Shown: piece after piece, positions 1-8,699 of the stretch
How positions within the stretch are numbered: the stretch's first letter is position 1
How the letters are laid out: every line of letters starts with the position of its first letter
From: Pseudoneobacillus sp052180215
Lineage (GTDB): Bacteria; Bacillota; Bacilli; Bacillales; Cytobacillaceae
NCBI RefSeq assembly: GCF_052180215.1
Contig: NZ_CP197471.1
Coordinates: 2,886,001 to 2,950,000 of the forward strand
DNA: 64,000 bases
Direction of reading: 5' to 3'
Notes under the pieces: model-generated
What the model was told of the DNA's origin: nothing
Database searches by the model: none
Seen by the model: the letters and a program-made list of their open reading frames with translations, nothing else
Made by a program: the position numbers and the translations under genes

Positions 1-467
1 TCTAATTCTACAATTTTAAAAGACATGGTTAGGTCCATGTATTCCGAGAAATCTTCAACGAAGTGAGCTTCTACTAAGGAAGCAGGAACAAAACCTCTTA
101 CCCCCAGGTCAACAACAAGTCCACCTTTAACTACTTCTTTAACCTGTGCTTCAAAGACTTCACCTGTTTCAAACTTCGCTGCTAATTCTTCCCATGCTTT
201 TTCAGCATCAATTTTTCTTTTTGATAAAACTAAAGCATCTTCCTCGACTTTAATTACCTCTAAATCAAGGTCATCTCCTTCAGATACAACATCTGAAGCC
301 TTTTCAACATGCAGACTAGATAGCTCACTGATTGGTACAATCCCATCAAGTTTACTATCTTCAATACTAACAAGAACTTGTTTTTCTTCCACCTTTGTTA
401 CTTTTCCACTTACTCTGTCCCCAACCTGAAATTCTCTTACTTGCACTTGATTTAAATCCTCTGACAT
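1..467 (-). CDS. rpsA: 30S ribosomal protein S1 homologue (YpfD), 3'-truncated by the window edge
   Basis: An open frame runs from an ATG at 467 off the left edge, giving about 155 N-terminal residues. It starts MSEDLNQVQV and shows the repeated S1 RNA-binding fold: GDRVSGKVTKVEEKQVLVSI, then a second unit ending GGLVVDLGVRGFVPASLVE. This is the pattern of the multi-S1-domain protein YpfD of Bacillus. An AGGAGG sequence lies about 8 nt before the ATG. It follows plsC and cmk on the same strand, as in related genomes. The number of S1 domains and the C-terminus cannot be seen. Confidence 0.9.
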   Translation of the reverse strand, partial: MSEDLNQVQVREFQVGDRVSGKVTKVEEKQVLVSIEDSKLDGIVPISELSSLHVEKASDVVSEGDDLDLEVIKVEEDALVLSKRKIDAEKAWEELAAKFETGEVFEAQVKEVVKGGLVVDLGVRGFVPASLVEAHFVEDFSEYMDLTMSFKIVEL

Positions 468-597
468 ATGTATTCCTCCTTATCCATTGCATCATTTACT
501 TAAATATCTATAAATATTGTTGCTTAAAATAAGAATTTTTAAAAAACTTCTTTTTACTAACTTCTTATAAACGGGTAAGTTTGTCAAGCAATTGAAT

Positions 598-1182
598 TTA
601 TTTCTTGTGCTCTTCAAGAAGTTGTTTTATTGAATTCATAATAGTATCAGTTACTTCTTCAACTGAAGCCTTAGAGCTTCTTAATTCGTCCATTGAAATT
701 GGTTTACCATATACAACTTTTAATGTTTGAAATGTTTTATATGGGCCAATAATAGCACAAGGAACTACTTTAGCATCTGTTCTTAAGGCGAAAAAACCTG
801 CACCAGCTAATCCTTTACCTAATTCGCCAGTTTTACTTCTAGTTCCTTCAGGAAAAAGACCTAAAACTTTTCCTTCTTTTAGAATATTTAACCCTTTTCT
901 TAGCGCCTCTCTGTCACTCATTCCTCTTTTTACTGGAAATGCATTTAAATGAGGCACTACTTTTCCTAAAATTGGGACTGAAAATAATTCTTCCTTGGCC
1001 ATAAAATGCACTGGTCTAGGTGCTGTTATTCCAACAACCGGCGGATCAAAATTATGTATATGGTTTGTACATAATAATACTCCACCTTCTTGTGGAAAAT
1101 TCTCTAAACCTAAAGTCTTAATTCTATATGTAGGTTTAAGTATTCCACCTACAACTGACCTTACAAATGAGTAGATTGTCAT
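598..1182 (-). CDS. plsC: 1-acyl-sn-glycerol-3-phosphate acyltransferase
   Basis: The 194-residue protein has the acyltransferase block I motif NHxxxxD (NHIHNFD, near residue 41) and the glycerophosphate-binding motif FPEGTRSKTG (near residue 110). These define the PlsC/LPLAT family, which acylates lysophosphatidate to phosphatidate in membrane lipid synthesis. Length is normal for the short Bacillus form. Its ATG overlaps the TGA of cmk by four bases (ATGA), so the two are probably translationally coupled. Specificity for lysophosphatidate is a family inference. Confidence 0.92.
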   Translation of the reverse strand: MTIYSFVRSVVGGILKPTYRIKTLGLENFPQEGGVLLCTNHIHNFDPPVVGITAPRPVHFMAKEELFSVPILGKVVPHLNAFPVKRGMSDREALRKGLNILKEGKVLGLFPEGTRSKTGELGKGLAGAGFFALRTDAKVVPCAIIGPYKTFQTLKVVYGKPISMDELRSSKASVEEVTDTIMNSIKQLLEEHKK

Positions 1183-1859
1183 AGTGTTTCAATCCTCTCT
1201 ACTGCAAGGGTGACAATTTTATCAACAACCTCACTGATGGATAGGGAAGTTGTATCAATTTCAATAGCATCTTCTGCCTTTTGTAAAGGAGCTGTCTCTC
1301 TTTCTGAATCTATTTTATCACGAAGAGCAATTTCTTCTTTTAATTGTTCTAAATTGGATGGGTATCCTTTTTGAGTATTTTCTAAGTGACGTCTCTGCGC
1401 TCTCTCTTCTACACTCGCTAATAGAAATATCTTTACTTCTGCATTTGGTAATACATGTGTACCAATATCTCTACCATCCATCACAACTCCCCCATGGACA
1501 GCAAATTCTTGTTGCCTTTTTACCATTTCTTCACGAACCTTTTTATGTATCGCAACGATGGAAACGGAATTTGTCACCTTTGAGGAGCGAATCTCTTCAG
1601 AAACATTTATTCCATCCAAATAGACTAGTTGACCATTTTCACCTGGCATTAATTTAATGGTCGTTTCCTTTAAAATATGATTAAGAGCATCTTCATCCTC
1701 TAGGTTAATATTATTTTGTTGTGCTTTGTAAGTAATGGCACGGTACATTGCACCTGTATCAATATATATGTATGAAAACTTTTCAGCGACAATCTTGGCA
1801 ACTGTACTCTTTCCAGCTGCAGCTGGCCCATCAATCGCAATAGATATTTTTTTAGTCAT
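1179..1859 (-). CDS. cmk: (d)CMP kinase
   Basis: Cytidylate kinase phosphorylates CMP and dCMP to the diphosphates. The 226-residue protein begins with the P-loop IDGPAAAGKSTVAK (residues about 9-22) and contains DTGAMYRA, the GRDIGTHVLP substrate-binding loop and RRHLENTQKG, all typical of bacterial Cmk. It is the first gene of a cmk-plsC pair followed by the S1 homologue, the usual Bacillus neighbourhood. A clear AGGAGG precedes the ATG. Confidence 0.95.
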   Translation of the reverse strand: MTKKISIAIDGPAAAGKSTVAKIVAEKFSYIYIDTGAMYRAITYKAQQNNINLEDEDALNHILKETTIKLMPGENGQLVYLDGINVSEEIRSSKVTNSVSIVAIHKKVREEMVKRQQEFAVHGGVVMDGRDIGTHVLPNAEVKIFLLASVEERAQRRHLENTQKGYPSNLEQLKEEIALRDKIDSERETAPLQKAEDAIEIDTTSLSISEVVDKIVTLAVERIETL

Positions 1860-2006
1860 AAGTCCTCCTGTTTCAAAAACCTAAATTAATTCTATGGTCA
1901 TTTCTTTTATTTTATCATAAATTAAGAAAATCTCTCTCCGTTTTCATCAATTTTTCCGCATAAATTCATAAGCCGATCACTTAAAAACAAAATTACAGAT
2001 AAAATA

Positions 2007-2031
2007 CAAAAAAGCAGGTGCTATTACCTGC
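2007..2031 (-). terminator. Rho-independent terminator after the small DUF5359 gene
   Basis: A GCAGGT/ACCTGC stem (2014-2019 and 2026-2031) with a 6-nt loop is followed on the minus strand by a run of T (2008-2013). The hairpin overlaps the stop codon of the 58-codon gene upstream. Confidence 0.7.
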
Positions 2032-2200
2032 CTAGAGTTTCTAAAATATCTGTATAATTACTATTACTTACCCCTTCATATCGAGTAATCTCTTTAAGTT
2101 CAGGGAATGCATTAAAAGAGTGGAATACAATTTGCGATAAAATTAAGAAAATAAATTGAACTAAAATTAATTTAATTAAAATTCGTTCAAATTTGTTCAT
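2024..2200 (-). CDS. ypfB: Small membrane protein, YpfB/DUF5359 type
   Basis: A 58-residue frame starts MNKFERILIKLILVQFIFLI and has one N-terminal hydrophobic segment (residues about 8-27) followed by a short polar tail. Position between ypfA and cmk and the MNKFER-ILIK start resemble the small YpfB (DUF5359) proteins of Bacillus; function is unknown. A GAGAGGG Shine-Dalgarno sequence lies about 6 nt before the ATG. The terminator hairpin overlaps its end. The family match is from memory of neighbourhood and sequence character, so the name is moderate confidence. Confidence 0.7.
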   Translation of the reverse strand: MNKFERILIKLILVQFIFLILSQIVFHSFNAFPELKEITRYEGVSNSNYTDILETLGR

Positions 2201-2263
2201 AAAACCCTCTCCAGTAGTAACGTTAATACTATTATGGGAAGGATTTACCTATTTTATCCTCTC

Positions 2264-2920
2264 TTAATCTAATATTCCTTTCTTTTTTATAGCAAGTTGG
2301 CGTTCAAAACTAAATCGGAGAATGAATTGTCTTTGATTACTTGTTATATCTAAAAATTGCAAAGAAATCTTATTTTTTGGTTCGCTTTCAATGACTCTAA
2401 CTACTTTACATTTTATGTTCAAGTAATGATATTCTCCATTTTGCATAGGAAGAACAAACCAGTTATCTATAATCATATCAGCTTTAATATTCACATTTTT
2501 CGGAATAAATACAGATGCACCACCTGCACTTATATCTTCGGTTATGGCTGTAAATGGTGAAAATTCTGAATTCAACGAATGAATAGCCACATCCATCGGA
2601 GTTTCAACCCGAACAAATTGACGACGTTGAATTTTAATTAATTGTTCTTTACCAGGGAAACCTAAAATAAGCATTGGAATATTTTGTTTCGTTCTCCCTT
2701 TTACCTCTGTTTCAAACAGATACACGGATCCATCAGCACTTACAAATGAAGCTTTCATCTGAGTTCCGTCCAGTAAAAACACCGTTCGATTCGTATTTAA
2801 ATTAATTGGATAATCAATAAATAAGTCATTACCTTTTTGTTCAACTAATTTACATTTATATTTTTCAATTTGATCTGAGTATTTTGGTTCGAGAGTAAGT
2901 ACATCCCCAATACTTAACAT
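2264..2920 (-). CDS. ypfA: PilZ-domain flagellar brake protein (c-di-GMP effector)
   Basis: From the ATG at 2920 the product is 218 residues, starting MLSIGDVLTLEP. It has a YcgR-like N-terminal domain and a C-terminal PilZ domain with the c-di-GMP-binding RxxxR motif (RRQFVRVE) and the downstream DISAGGASVF motif. In B. subtilis the homologue YpfA (MotI) binds c-di-GMP and slows the flagellar motor. The frame is open further upstream to 3061, but that extension is read from the adjacent repeat element and has no ribosome-binding site, so I place the start at 2920. Confidence 0.9.
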   Translation of the reverse strand: MLSIGDVLTLEPKYSDQIEKYKCKLVEQKGNDLFIDYPINLNTNRTVFLLDGTQMKASFVSADGSVYLFETEVKGRTKQNIPMLILGFPGKEQLIKIQRRQFVRVETPMDVAIHSLNSEFSPFTAITEDISAGGASVFIPKNVNIKADMIIDNWFVLPMQNGEYHYLNIKCKVVRVIESEPKNKISLQFLDITSNQRQFILRFSFERQLAIKKKGILD

Positions 2921-2984
2921 ACAAATCACTCTTTCTATTAAGCTCTTTACGTGATGAAACAATAAAATTAAAGTTCTGTTAATC

Positions 2985-3215
2985 TCGGTTGTTGATTTCC
3001 GCTCCAGCCGCTTGCTTTCCGGGGAAGAATTATGAAAAAGCCCTACTGCCGGCTTTTTCAAAAAACAAATTCTTCCTTGGGGGCGTTCGTCGAGCCTCCT
3101 CGTCGCTTAAGCTCCTGTGGGGTACAAATGATCCCCCTTGTGGATCATTTTACTAGGTCTCGCCTGCAACGCTAATCCCCCAGGAGTCAAGCGGCTTCCA
3201 CTACAATCAACCAGA
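2985..3215. repeat. Intergenic repeat with imperfect terminal inverted repeats and two embedded hairpins
   Basis: Between ypfA and ypeB (435 bases without a gene) lies a relatively GC-rich element. Its ends are imperfect inverted repeats: GTTGATTTCCGCTCCAGCCG from 2991 against the complement of about 3188-3211. The scaffold (CCGCTTG...CTCCTCGTCGCTT...CAGGAGTCAAGCGG) resembles a dispersed intergenic repeat I know from other Bacillus genomes. Two hairpins interrupt it: a nested pair at about 3025-3076 and AAATGATCC/GGATCATTT at 3126-3150. It encodes no convincing protein. The rest of the gap (3216-3355) is AT-rich with nothing identified. Confidence 0.65.
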
Positions 3216-3355
3216 GTATCAAAAAACCACTATTACCCTTTAACATAGACTTAATTAAAATAATGAAGCATACTTGTCTTTCCTTATTATGCCATGGATT
3301 AGGGTATATGGGAACATTTAAAATGATAAAAGGAAAAGCGTTGCCGCTTTTCCTT

Positions 3356-4705
3356 TTACAATACATCTTCATAAATTGGTTCTGCATTGTGCAGTTTATC
3401 TACTTTTTCTTCCATACCAGTTTCAGCATTGATATAGATCCGATACGTATCATCACCTAGTGTACCTAAGAATTCGTGACAAAGTACTTCTTGGTTAAGA
3501 TCATTTAAAATCACAGCTAAGCGATTCTCTTGAACCTTTAAATTTGGATTTACCTTTGTTCGTGCCTCTTTTTCGGTTATCGAAGGTTTTGGAATATCAC
3601 GGGTGTAATGTGATTTTAGGTAATCACTAGCAGAAAGACCAATCATGTCCCCTGTATCTAAAGCAACCTTTACTTTAATTGAATCCGGATAAATTCGTAC
3701 ATCCTTTTGTTTAGCTACAAAAGTAAATACTCCGATATGATCATATTGAGAGCTCTCAAATAAATCAAGGTCTTTAAATCCATTTTCTTTTAAAAATTGA
3801 ATAGCATCATTAGAGGCTTGATTTAAGCTTATTTTCTGATCCTTTACATCTCTCGATAAGATAAACCAAATCGGATAACCCCCTTTTTTGGTAATATCCA
3901 TATTTGCTTCAAGACCTGATTTATTATCTTGAATAGAAACACTATAAAATCCATAATCAGAGCCTTCTCCGTTTTCAACTACTTTTACTTTTGAATTTTT
4001 ATTAAATTTTGCGTATTTTTGAGCAATAGCAGCTGCATCACCTTTGTTAATCATTGGTCCCTGCAATTTTTGAAAGTTTTCATCTTTTTCCTGCATATTT
4101 GTAAAGGCTGGTCCAAAATCTGTTTCATCATATTCCGAAACCGTTTTTTCAACTGTTTTAAACCCATCAATAATGGTATTGTCCGCTGATTCCTTTTGGG
4201 TGGCTAATGCCAGTTCTACATCCATCCATCTTAGATTATTTTCTAAAACTAAATGCTGAACCTTTCTAAGCTCTTTCTGAATATCACCAGACTGTTTATA
4301 TAAAGTCTTTAATGCCGCGTATTCTTTTTCAGAAAGGGGCTCCTTATCAAGATCCCTAATTGCTGTACGATAACTAAAGTCACCGATCTTTGCTAAAAAT
4401 TCTTCCGTTTTATTAAATGGTAATAAAGTAAGAGGCAATTGTCCCACATCACTGTGCGCTTCTGAAGTGATTCTCCAAACCTCCGCTAATGCTGGAGACA
4501 GTGAGTTTCTTGAATTCATTGCCAAGGTAGCCCCAATTTTATCGTTTAATAGATCGACTTGAAAACTTAAGTCATGAAAAGCCCTTTGATAGTTGTTTTC
4601 AGCGTTTAATAAAACTGCATTTTTTTCACGATGCTCTTGATATCCCCAAAAGGCAGTCCCTGCTACTCCTAAGGATAATATGGCTATTAATATCCCTCTT
4701 ACCAA
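3356..4705 (-). CDS. ypeB: Germination protein YpeB
   Basis: The 449-residue protein has an N-terminal membrane anchor (residues about 4-20) and a long exported region with PepSY-like C-terminal repeats, matching YpeB. In Bacillus spores YpeB and the cortex-lytic enzyme SleB stabilise one another and both are needed for cortex hydrolysis after germination. The gene follows sleB by 14 bases, as in related genomes, so they are probably co-transcribed in the forespore. Its sequence ends with a short acidic tail. Confidence 0.93.
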   Translation of the reverse strand: MVRGILIAILSLGVAGTAFWGYQEHREKNAVLLNAENNYQRAFHDLSFQVDLLNDKIGATLAMNSRNSLSPALAEVWRITSEAHSDVGQLPLTLLPFNKTEEFLAKIGDFSYRTAIRDLDKEPLSEKEYAALKTLYKQSGDIQKELRKVQHLVLENNLRWMDVELALATQKESADNTIIDGFKTVEKTVSEYDETDFGPAFTNMQEKDENFQKLQGPMINKGDAAAIAQKYAKFNKNSKVKVVENGEGSDYGFYSVSIQDNKSGLEANMDITKKGGYPIWFILSRDVKDQKISLNQASNDAIQFLKENGFKDLDLFESSQYDHIGVFTFVAKQKDVRIYPDSIKVKVALDTGDMIGLSASDYLKSHYTRDIPKPSITEKEARTKVNPNLKVQENRLAVILNDLNQEVLCHEFLGTLGDDTYRIYINAETGMEEKVDKLHNAEPIYEDVL

Positions 4706-4719
4706 TTCTCTTCACCCCT

Positions 4720-5565
4720 TTATTTACAAAAAATATGTTTACCGATTCGTTTGATCTGTGGTCTGCCCCAAATCCATGAGCTAGTTGCAGTAGCTGGATT
4801 AAAATAGTATAGTGCATTACCCGTTGGGTCCCATCCATTCATGGCGTCTAAGACAGCCTTTTTTGCATTCTCATTCGGTGTCAACCATATTTGTCCATCA
4901 GCAACAGCGGTAAATGCTCCTGGTTCAAAAATAACCCCAGATACCGTATTAGGAAATGAAGCACTTTGCACACGATTTAGAATAACTGCAGCTACAGCTA
5001 CTTGACCGGTATAGGGCTCACCTCTGGATTCCCCATACACAGCATTGGCCATTAATTGAATATCATTTTGAGAAAATCCACTAGGAACATTGGCAGCTGT
5101 CGGTTTAGCTTTAGTGGCTGTTGTGGTTTTTTTAGGTGCAGGTGTTGCTTTTGTATTGTTGTTATTTTTGCTTTGTTGACTGTTTGGTACCCCACCGTAA
5201 TGGGTAAAGTCTTTTCCTTGGCTAATTTGCTGTTTTACATATGCCTTATCATATTTGGTTGCTTTTACTAGCTTAGCTTTTGTTTCCGCTCCAGCTAGAC
5301 CATCAATAGGTAAAGCAAATTCATATTGAAAGTTTCGAAGAGCCCAATAGGTCCCCCATCCAAAAACCCCATCAATTTTCCCATTGTAGAAACCTATATA
5401 CTGTAGTCTAGATTGTAATTCTATTACATCGTCCCCTACTGCTCCCTGTTGTATCACTTGGTTTGAGAAAGCACTGGCATTTAAATAACTTCCGCTGCTA
5501 AAAAATAGGAGCATAGAAAGAAACACAATTAATATTCCTTTAACTAGTCGAGAAAGCTTACCCAT
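4720..5565 (-). CDS. sleB: Spore cortex-lytic enzyme SleB
   Basis: From the ATG at 5565 (GGAGG 9 nt upstream) the product is 281 residues. It has a signal peptide (LVKGILIVFLSMLLFFSSG), a peptidoglycan-binding domain at about residues 37-95 (GDDVIELQSRLQYIGFYNGK), a Thr/Lys/Pro-rich linker, and a C-terminal hydrolase domain containing NAVYGESRGEPYTGQVAVAA. SleB is the lytic transglycosylase that degrades muramic-lactam-containing cortex during germination. An upstream ATG at 5637 in the same frame lacks a ribosome-binding site, so the shorter form is preferred. Confidence 0.94.
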   Translation of the reverse strand: MGKLSRLVKGILIVFLSMLLFFSSGSYLNASAFSNQVIQQGAVGDDVIELQSRLQYIGFYNGKIDGVFGWGTYWALRNFQYEFALPIDGLAGAETKAKLVKATKYDKAYVKQQISQGKDFTHYGGVPNSQQSKNNNNTKATPAPKKTTTATKAKPTAANVPSGFSQNDIQLMANAVYGESRGEPYTGQVAVAAVILNRVQSASFPNTVSGVIFEPGAFTAVADGQIWLTPNENAKKAVLDAMNGWDPTGNALYYFNPATATSSWIWGRPQIKRIGKHIFCK

Positions 5566-5606
5566 GGAACTAAACCTCCATTTAAAAGATGAATTAACAT
5601 TAACCC

Positions 5607-5636
5607 TATTTTTTGTAGGAAATGGGATTTTATTCA
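5607..5636 (-). promoter_or_regulatory. Candidate SigG-type promoter for sleB-ypeB
   Basis: On the minus strand TGAATA (5631-5636) is followed after 15 bases by CAAAAAATA (5607-5615). The first element fits the forespore -35 consensus well; the -10 is only a partial match to CATNNTA. It lies about 45 bases before the sleB ATG. Forespore expression of sleB is known in B. subtilis; the assignment here is inference. Confidence 0.35.
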
Positions 5637-5691
5637 TTCATTAAGAAACTTTGGTTTAGGAAATCAACAACTAATTTTACAGAACAAAAAT

Positions 5692-5730
5692 AAAAACCCT
5701 TCCTTATAAAATTAAAAAGGAAGAGTTTTT
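5692..5730 (-). terminator. Terminator after prsW
   Basis: AAAAACCCTTCCTT (5692-5705) pairs with AAGGAAGAGTTTTT (5717-5730). On the minus strand the hairpin ends in a T-rich run. It overlaps the last codons of prsW and separates it from sleB. Confidence 0.75.
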
Positions 5731-6401
5731 GAAATGCTCATGTTATTTTCAATATGTTTCGAGGATAATAATCTAGCTTTTTTCACCTTTCTTAAACCTA
5801 ACCACCATAGAAAGATCATAAACGGAATAATGTACTGTATCCAATTCGATTCTAAAAGTAAAATAAAGTCATACGTTCCATGAAGAATAAACGGGATAAA
5901 CAAAGAGAAAAATAGCCATTTTCTATTTGGATAAGTAGAAAACTTCCCTTTTCCTAAATAAAAACCCATTATGACTCCAAAAATAGCATGGCTAGAGACG
6001 GGTAGTAATGCTCTGCCAATTGCATGACCAAATCCATTGGCAAGTAAATAAAGAATATTTTCTACGGTAGCAAATCCTAAAGAAACGGCAGCCCCATAAA
6101 CAATACCATCATAAGGTTCGTCAAAAGAAACATGTTTATATACTGTATAAAAGAGGATAAACCATTTAAAGAATTCCTCAAGTAAACTTGAAGTGAAAAA
6201 GGCATGCATCCATTTAGATTGAAATACCATCTCGGCTTCAAAAATATATTGAATAAACATCAAAGGAAATACCAGTAAGGCACCAAATATAAAAGTCTTG
6301 AAAACCACTGAAATAGGTTCCGTTTCGTATTCATCTTTTAAATAAAAGTAGCTCAATAATGCTAGACCAGGTGCAATCCCAGCAGATAATATCGCTAACA
6401 T
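5712..6401 (-). CDS. prsW: Intramembrane protease PrsW
   Basis: The 229-residue polytopic membrane protein (about seven or eight hydrophobic segments) has the PrsW signature EEFFKW near residue 95 (EExxxK class), plus conserved histidines in the later segments (SSHAIFG, HGTYDF). In B. subtilis PrsW makes the first cut in the anti-sigma factor RsiW, releasing SigW under envelope stress. It is transcribed alone and diverges from ansA. The membrane topology is estimated by eye. Confidence 0.9.
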   Translation of the reverse strand: MLAILSAGIAPGLALLSYFYLKDEYETEPISVVFKTFIFGALLVFPLMFIQYIFEAEMVFQSKWMHAFFTSSLLEEFFKWFILFYTVYKHVSFDEPYDGIVYGAAVSLGFATVENILYLLANGFGHAIGRALLPVSSHAIFGVIMGFYLGKGKFSTYPNRKWLFFSLFIPFILHGTYDFILLLESNWIQYIIPFMIFLWWLGLRKVKKARLLSSKHIENNMSISKTLPF

Positions 6402-6509
6402 GTTGCGATCCTCTTTTCAATCTGTTTTCTTAATCGTATCATGTAATAGAAAGAATGAAAATGATGATTGTATAATTACCAGAAGCATTATCATATGATG
6501 GAGGAAAAC

Positions 6510-7484
6510 ATGAAGAAAACAATCTTAATTATTCATACAGGCGGAACGATTTCAATGAGTGAAGATGCTGTTACTGGAGCCGTTAAACCTGGAGAACATA
6601 ACCCTTTAACCGAAAAAACAAAAGCACTAACGGAATTAGCCAATATCATTGTTGAAGAACCATTTAACCTTCCATCCCCACATATTACAACGACTGAAAT
6701 GCTTGTATTAAAAAATTTAATTGAAATGCATTTCCATAAGAGCCAAATTGATGGGGTTGTCATTACTCATGGTACAGATACTTTAGAAGAAACGGCCTAT
6801 TTTTTAGATTTAACCGTTCATATCGATATTCCCATTATTGTTACAGGCGCAATGCGTTCAAGTAATGAAATTGGCTCAGATGGATTATACAACTTAATAG
6901 AGTCCATTCGTGTCGCTAGCAATGATGAAGCAAAAAGCAAAGGGGTACTCGTGGTTTTAAACGATGAGATTCACACAGCAAAAAATGTGACAAAAACCCA
7001 TACAAGTAATGTTTCAACCTTTCAAAGTCCTCAATATGGACCCATTGGGATTATTACTAAAAGAGGGATTGTTTTTCACCATGCCCCAACCAATCAAGAA
7101 TGTTATAATATAAGCACCATTACCAAAAGGGTAGCCTTAATGAAGGCATATGCCGGTATGGATTCTACTCTTTTGGACGCTATTAAGGATTTAAAGTATG
7201 ATGGAGTTGTCATCGAAGCCTTAGGACAAGGTAATTTACCACCAGCAGCGGTTGATGGTGTAAAGAGATTAATCGATAATCAAGTACCTGTGGTTCTCGT
7301 TTCGAGATGTTTTAACGGAATTGTACAAGATATTTACGGATATGATGGCGGTGGAAAAAAGTTAAAAGAATTAGGAGTTATTTTTTCAAATGGTCTTAAC
7401 GGACAAAAAGCAAGACTAAAGCTGCTAATTGCTCTTTCCTATACATCTAATATAAAAGAAGTAGAAGAAATCTTTTTACATTAG
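6510..7484 (+). CDS. ansA: L-asparaginase, cytoplasmic type
   Basis: The product (324 residues from the ATG at 6510) hydrolyses asparagine to aspartate and ammonia. The nucleophile motif HTGGTIS is at residues 9-15 and the second active-site motif HGTDTLEE lies near residue 87. There is no signal peptide, so it is probably cytoplasmic. GGAGG sits 5 nt before ATG 6510; an in-frame ATG at 6468 has no ribosome-binding site. It is a single gene with its own terminator, convergent with ypdA. Confidence 0.92.
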   Translation: MKKTILIIHTGGTISMSEDAVTGAVKPGEHNPLTEKTKALTELANIIVEEPFNLPSPHITTTEMLVLKNLIEMHFHKSQIDGVVITHGTDTLEETAYFLDLTVHIDIPIIVTGAMRSSNEIGSDGLYNLIESIRVASNDEAKSKGVLVVLNDEIHTAKNVTKTHTSNVSTFQSPQYGPIGIITKRGIVFHHAPTNQECYNISTITKRVALMKAYAGMDSTLLDAIKDLKYDGVVIEALGQGNLPPAAVDGVKRLIDNQVPVVLVSRCFNGIVQDIYGYDGGGKKLKELGVIFSNGLNGQKARLKLLIALSYTSNIKEVEEIFLH

Positions 7485-7518
7485 CTCAGGGAATATTAAC
7501 CCTGAGCCTTTTCTTTTT
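7484..7518 (+). terminator. Terminator between convergent ansA and ypdA
   Basis: GCTCAGGG (7484-7491) pairs with CCCTGAGC (7500-7507), followed by a T-rich tract. The hairpin covers the last base of ansA and the end of ypdA and may work both ways, with the better T-run for ansA. Confidence 0.85.
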
Positions 7519-8473
7519 TAAGAATATGTTGAGCAATCAACCCACCATGGAAACGACCATTTTCAATGAAAATTTCATTGGCATTATTCCCTGCCGCGAT
7601 GACGCCAGCAATATATATCCCACTTACGTTGGTCTCCATCGTTTCCATATTAAAAAATGGTCGACCAGTTTCAGTATCAATTTTTATCTCCATATCCTTC
7701 AAAAAAGTATGATCAGGGTGATAACCTATCATAGCAAAAACAAAATCATTTTTAATTCTTTTTTCTTCATCATTAACTACGTAAACTACTTCGTTATCAG
7801 TAATTTCCTTTACATGAGCATTGAATTCCATTTTAATAATCCCATTTCTAACTAAAGATTCAAATTCAGGCAGAATCCAAGGTTTAATACTAGGTGAATA
7901 GGCATTACCTCTATACAATACTGTCACTCTTGCTCCTGCTTTTACAAGCTCAATAGCCGCGTCAACACTTGAATTTTTCCCACCTATGACACAGACATCC
8001 AGATTATAATACGGATGTGCTTCTTTAAAATAATGAAAAACTTTAGACGAATTTTCCCCAGGAACATTCATAAAATTAGGATGATCATAGTATCCAGTAG
8101 CAATAACGACGTATTTTGCTTTGTAGTTATTTTTATCAGTGTAAACCTCGAAGCTTTCATCCTTCTTTACTACCTGATTCACTTTTTCATAAGAGTGAAT
8201 TCTAAGATCCTTTCTCTTAGCTACTTCACGATAATAAACTAATGCCTGATTTCGTTTAGGTTTATATTCCTCTGTTACAAAAGGCATATTTCCAATCTCT
8301 AATTTTTCACTTGTACTAAAAAAGGTTTGATGAGTTGGATAATGATAAAGAGCGTTTACGATATTTCCTTTTTCTATAATTAATGGATTTTTACCTATTT
8401 CCTTTAATGCAATAGCAGCAGCTAAACCACAAGGGCCACCGCCAACAATAATAACATCCTCCAAAACAATCAT
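7496..8473 (-). CDS. ypdA: Bacillithiol-disulfide reductase, YpdA family
   Basis: This 325-residue flavoprotein resembles thioredoxin reductase but lacks the CxxC pair. It has an FAD-binding GGGPCGLAAAIAL near the start, an NADPH-binding VIGGKNSSVDAAIEL around residue 163, and ATGYYDHP. The family (YpdA/Bdr) uses NADPH to reduce bacillithiol disulfide. The gene stands next to gudB, as in Bacillus. The ATG at 8473 is only one base after AAGGAG; a TTG at 8464 has better spacing and could be the real start. Confidence 0.9.
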   Translation of the reverse strand: MIVLEDVIIVGGGPCGLAAAIALKEIGKNPLIIEKGNIVNALYHYPTHQTFFSTSEKLEIGNMPFVTEEYKPKRNQALVYYREVAKRKDLRIHSYEKVNQVVKKDESFEVYTDKNNYKAKYVVIATGYYDHPNFMNVPGENSSKVFHYFKEAHPYYNLDVCVIGGKNSSVDAAIELVKAGARVTVLYRGNAYSPSIKPWILPEFESLVRNGIIKMEFNAHVKEITDNEVVYVVNDEEKRIKNDFVFAMIGYHPDHTFLKDMEIKIDTETGRPFFNMETMETNVSGIYIAGVIAAGNNANEIFIENGRFHGGLIAQHILKKEKAQG

Positions 8474-8482
8474 ACTCCTTCC

Positions 8483-8513
8483 AAAAAAAATCTCCTATCT
8501 TATGATAGGAGAT
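8483..8513 (-). terminator. Terminator upstream of ypdA
   Basis: ATCTCCTATC (8490-8499) pairs with GATAGGAGAT (8504-8513) over a 4-base loop. On the minus strand it is followed by eight T. It would stop transcripts arriving from gudB and the repeat element before ypdA. Confidence 0.8.
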
Positions 8514-8533
8514 TTAGCGCTTCATTTCAATAA

Positions 8534-8699
8534 AGCTGTTTTCGTATAGAGTTTTCGTAAAAATCCCTAAAGCCGGATTTTTACAGGCTCTCTTAATAAG
8601 AGTTCAGCTCTTTTCTTCATTTTCATATGAGTTTATTACCCTATATGGTGAAATGCCTATTTATTAGTTATAAAAGCAACAAAGTTTCAGAAAAGAGCC
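8534..8699 (+). mobile_element. MITE-like element, copy A, with 8-bp target duplication
   Basis: A 166-bp element starts AGCTGTTTTCG and ends CAGAAAAGAGCC, with short imperfect terminal inverted repeats (AGCTGTTTTC / GGCTCTTTTC). It is flanked by an exact 8-bp direct repeat TTCAATAA (8526-8533 and 8700-8707). It carries the internal hairpin GTAAAAATCC...GGATTTTTAC. Three related copies occur at 11814-11975, 54245-54387 and 58219-58392. It has no coding capacity, so it must have been moved in trans. The 8-bp duplication and end sequence recall ISL3-family elements, which is an inference. Confidence 0.8.

Noticed and set aside
2921..3061. N-terminal extension of the YpfA frame
   Set aside because: The extra 47 codons come from the repeat element; the family start with a ribosome-binding site is at 2920.
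3187..3387. 66-codon minus-strand frame between ypeB and the repeat
   Set aside because: Overlaps the end of ypeB and the repeat end, with no ribosome-binding site and no recognisable protein.
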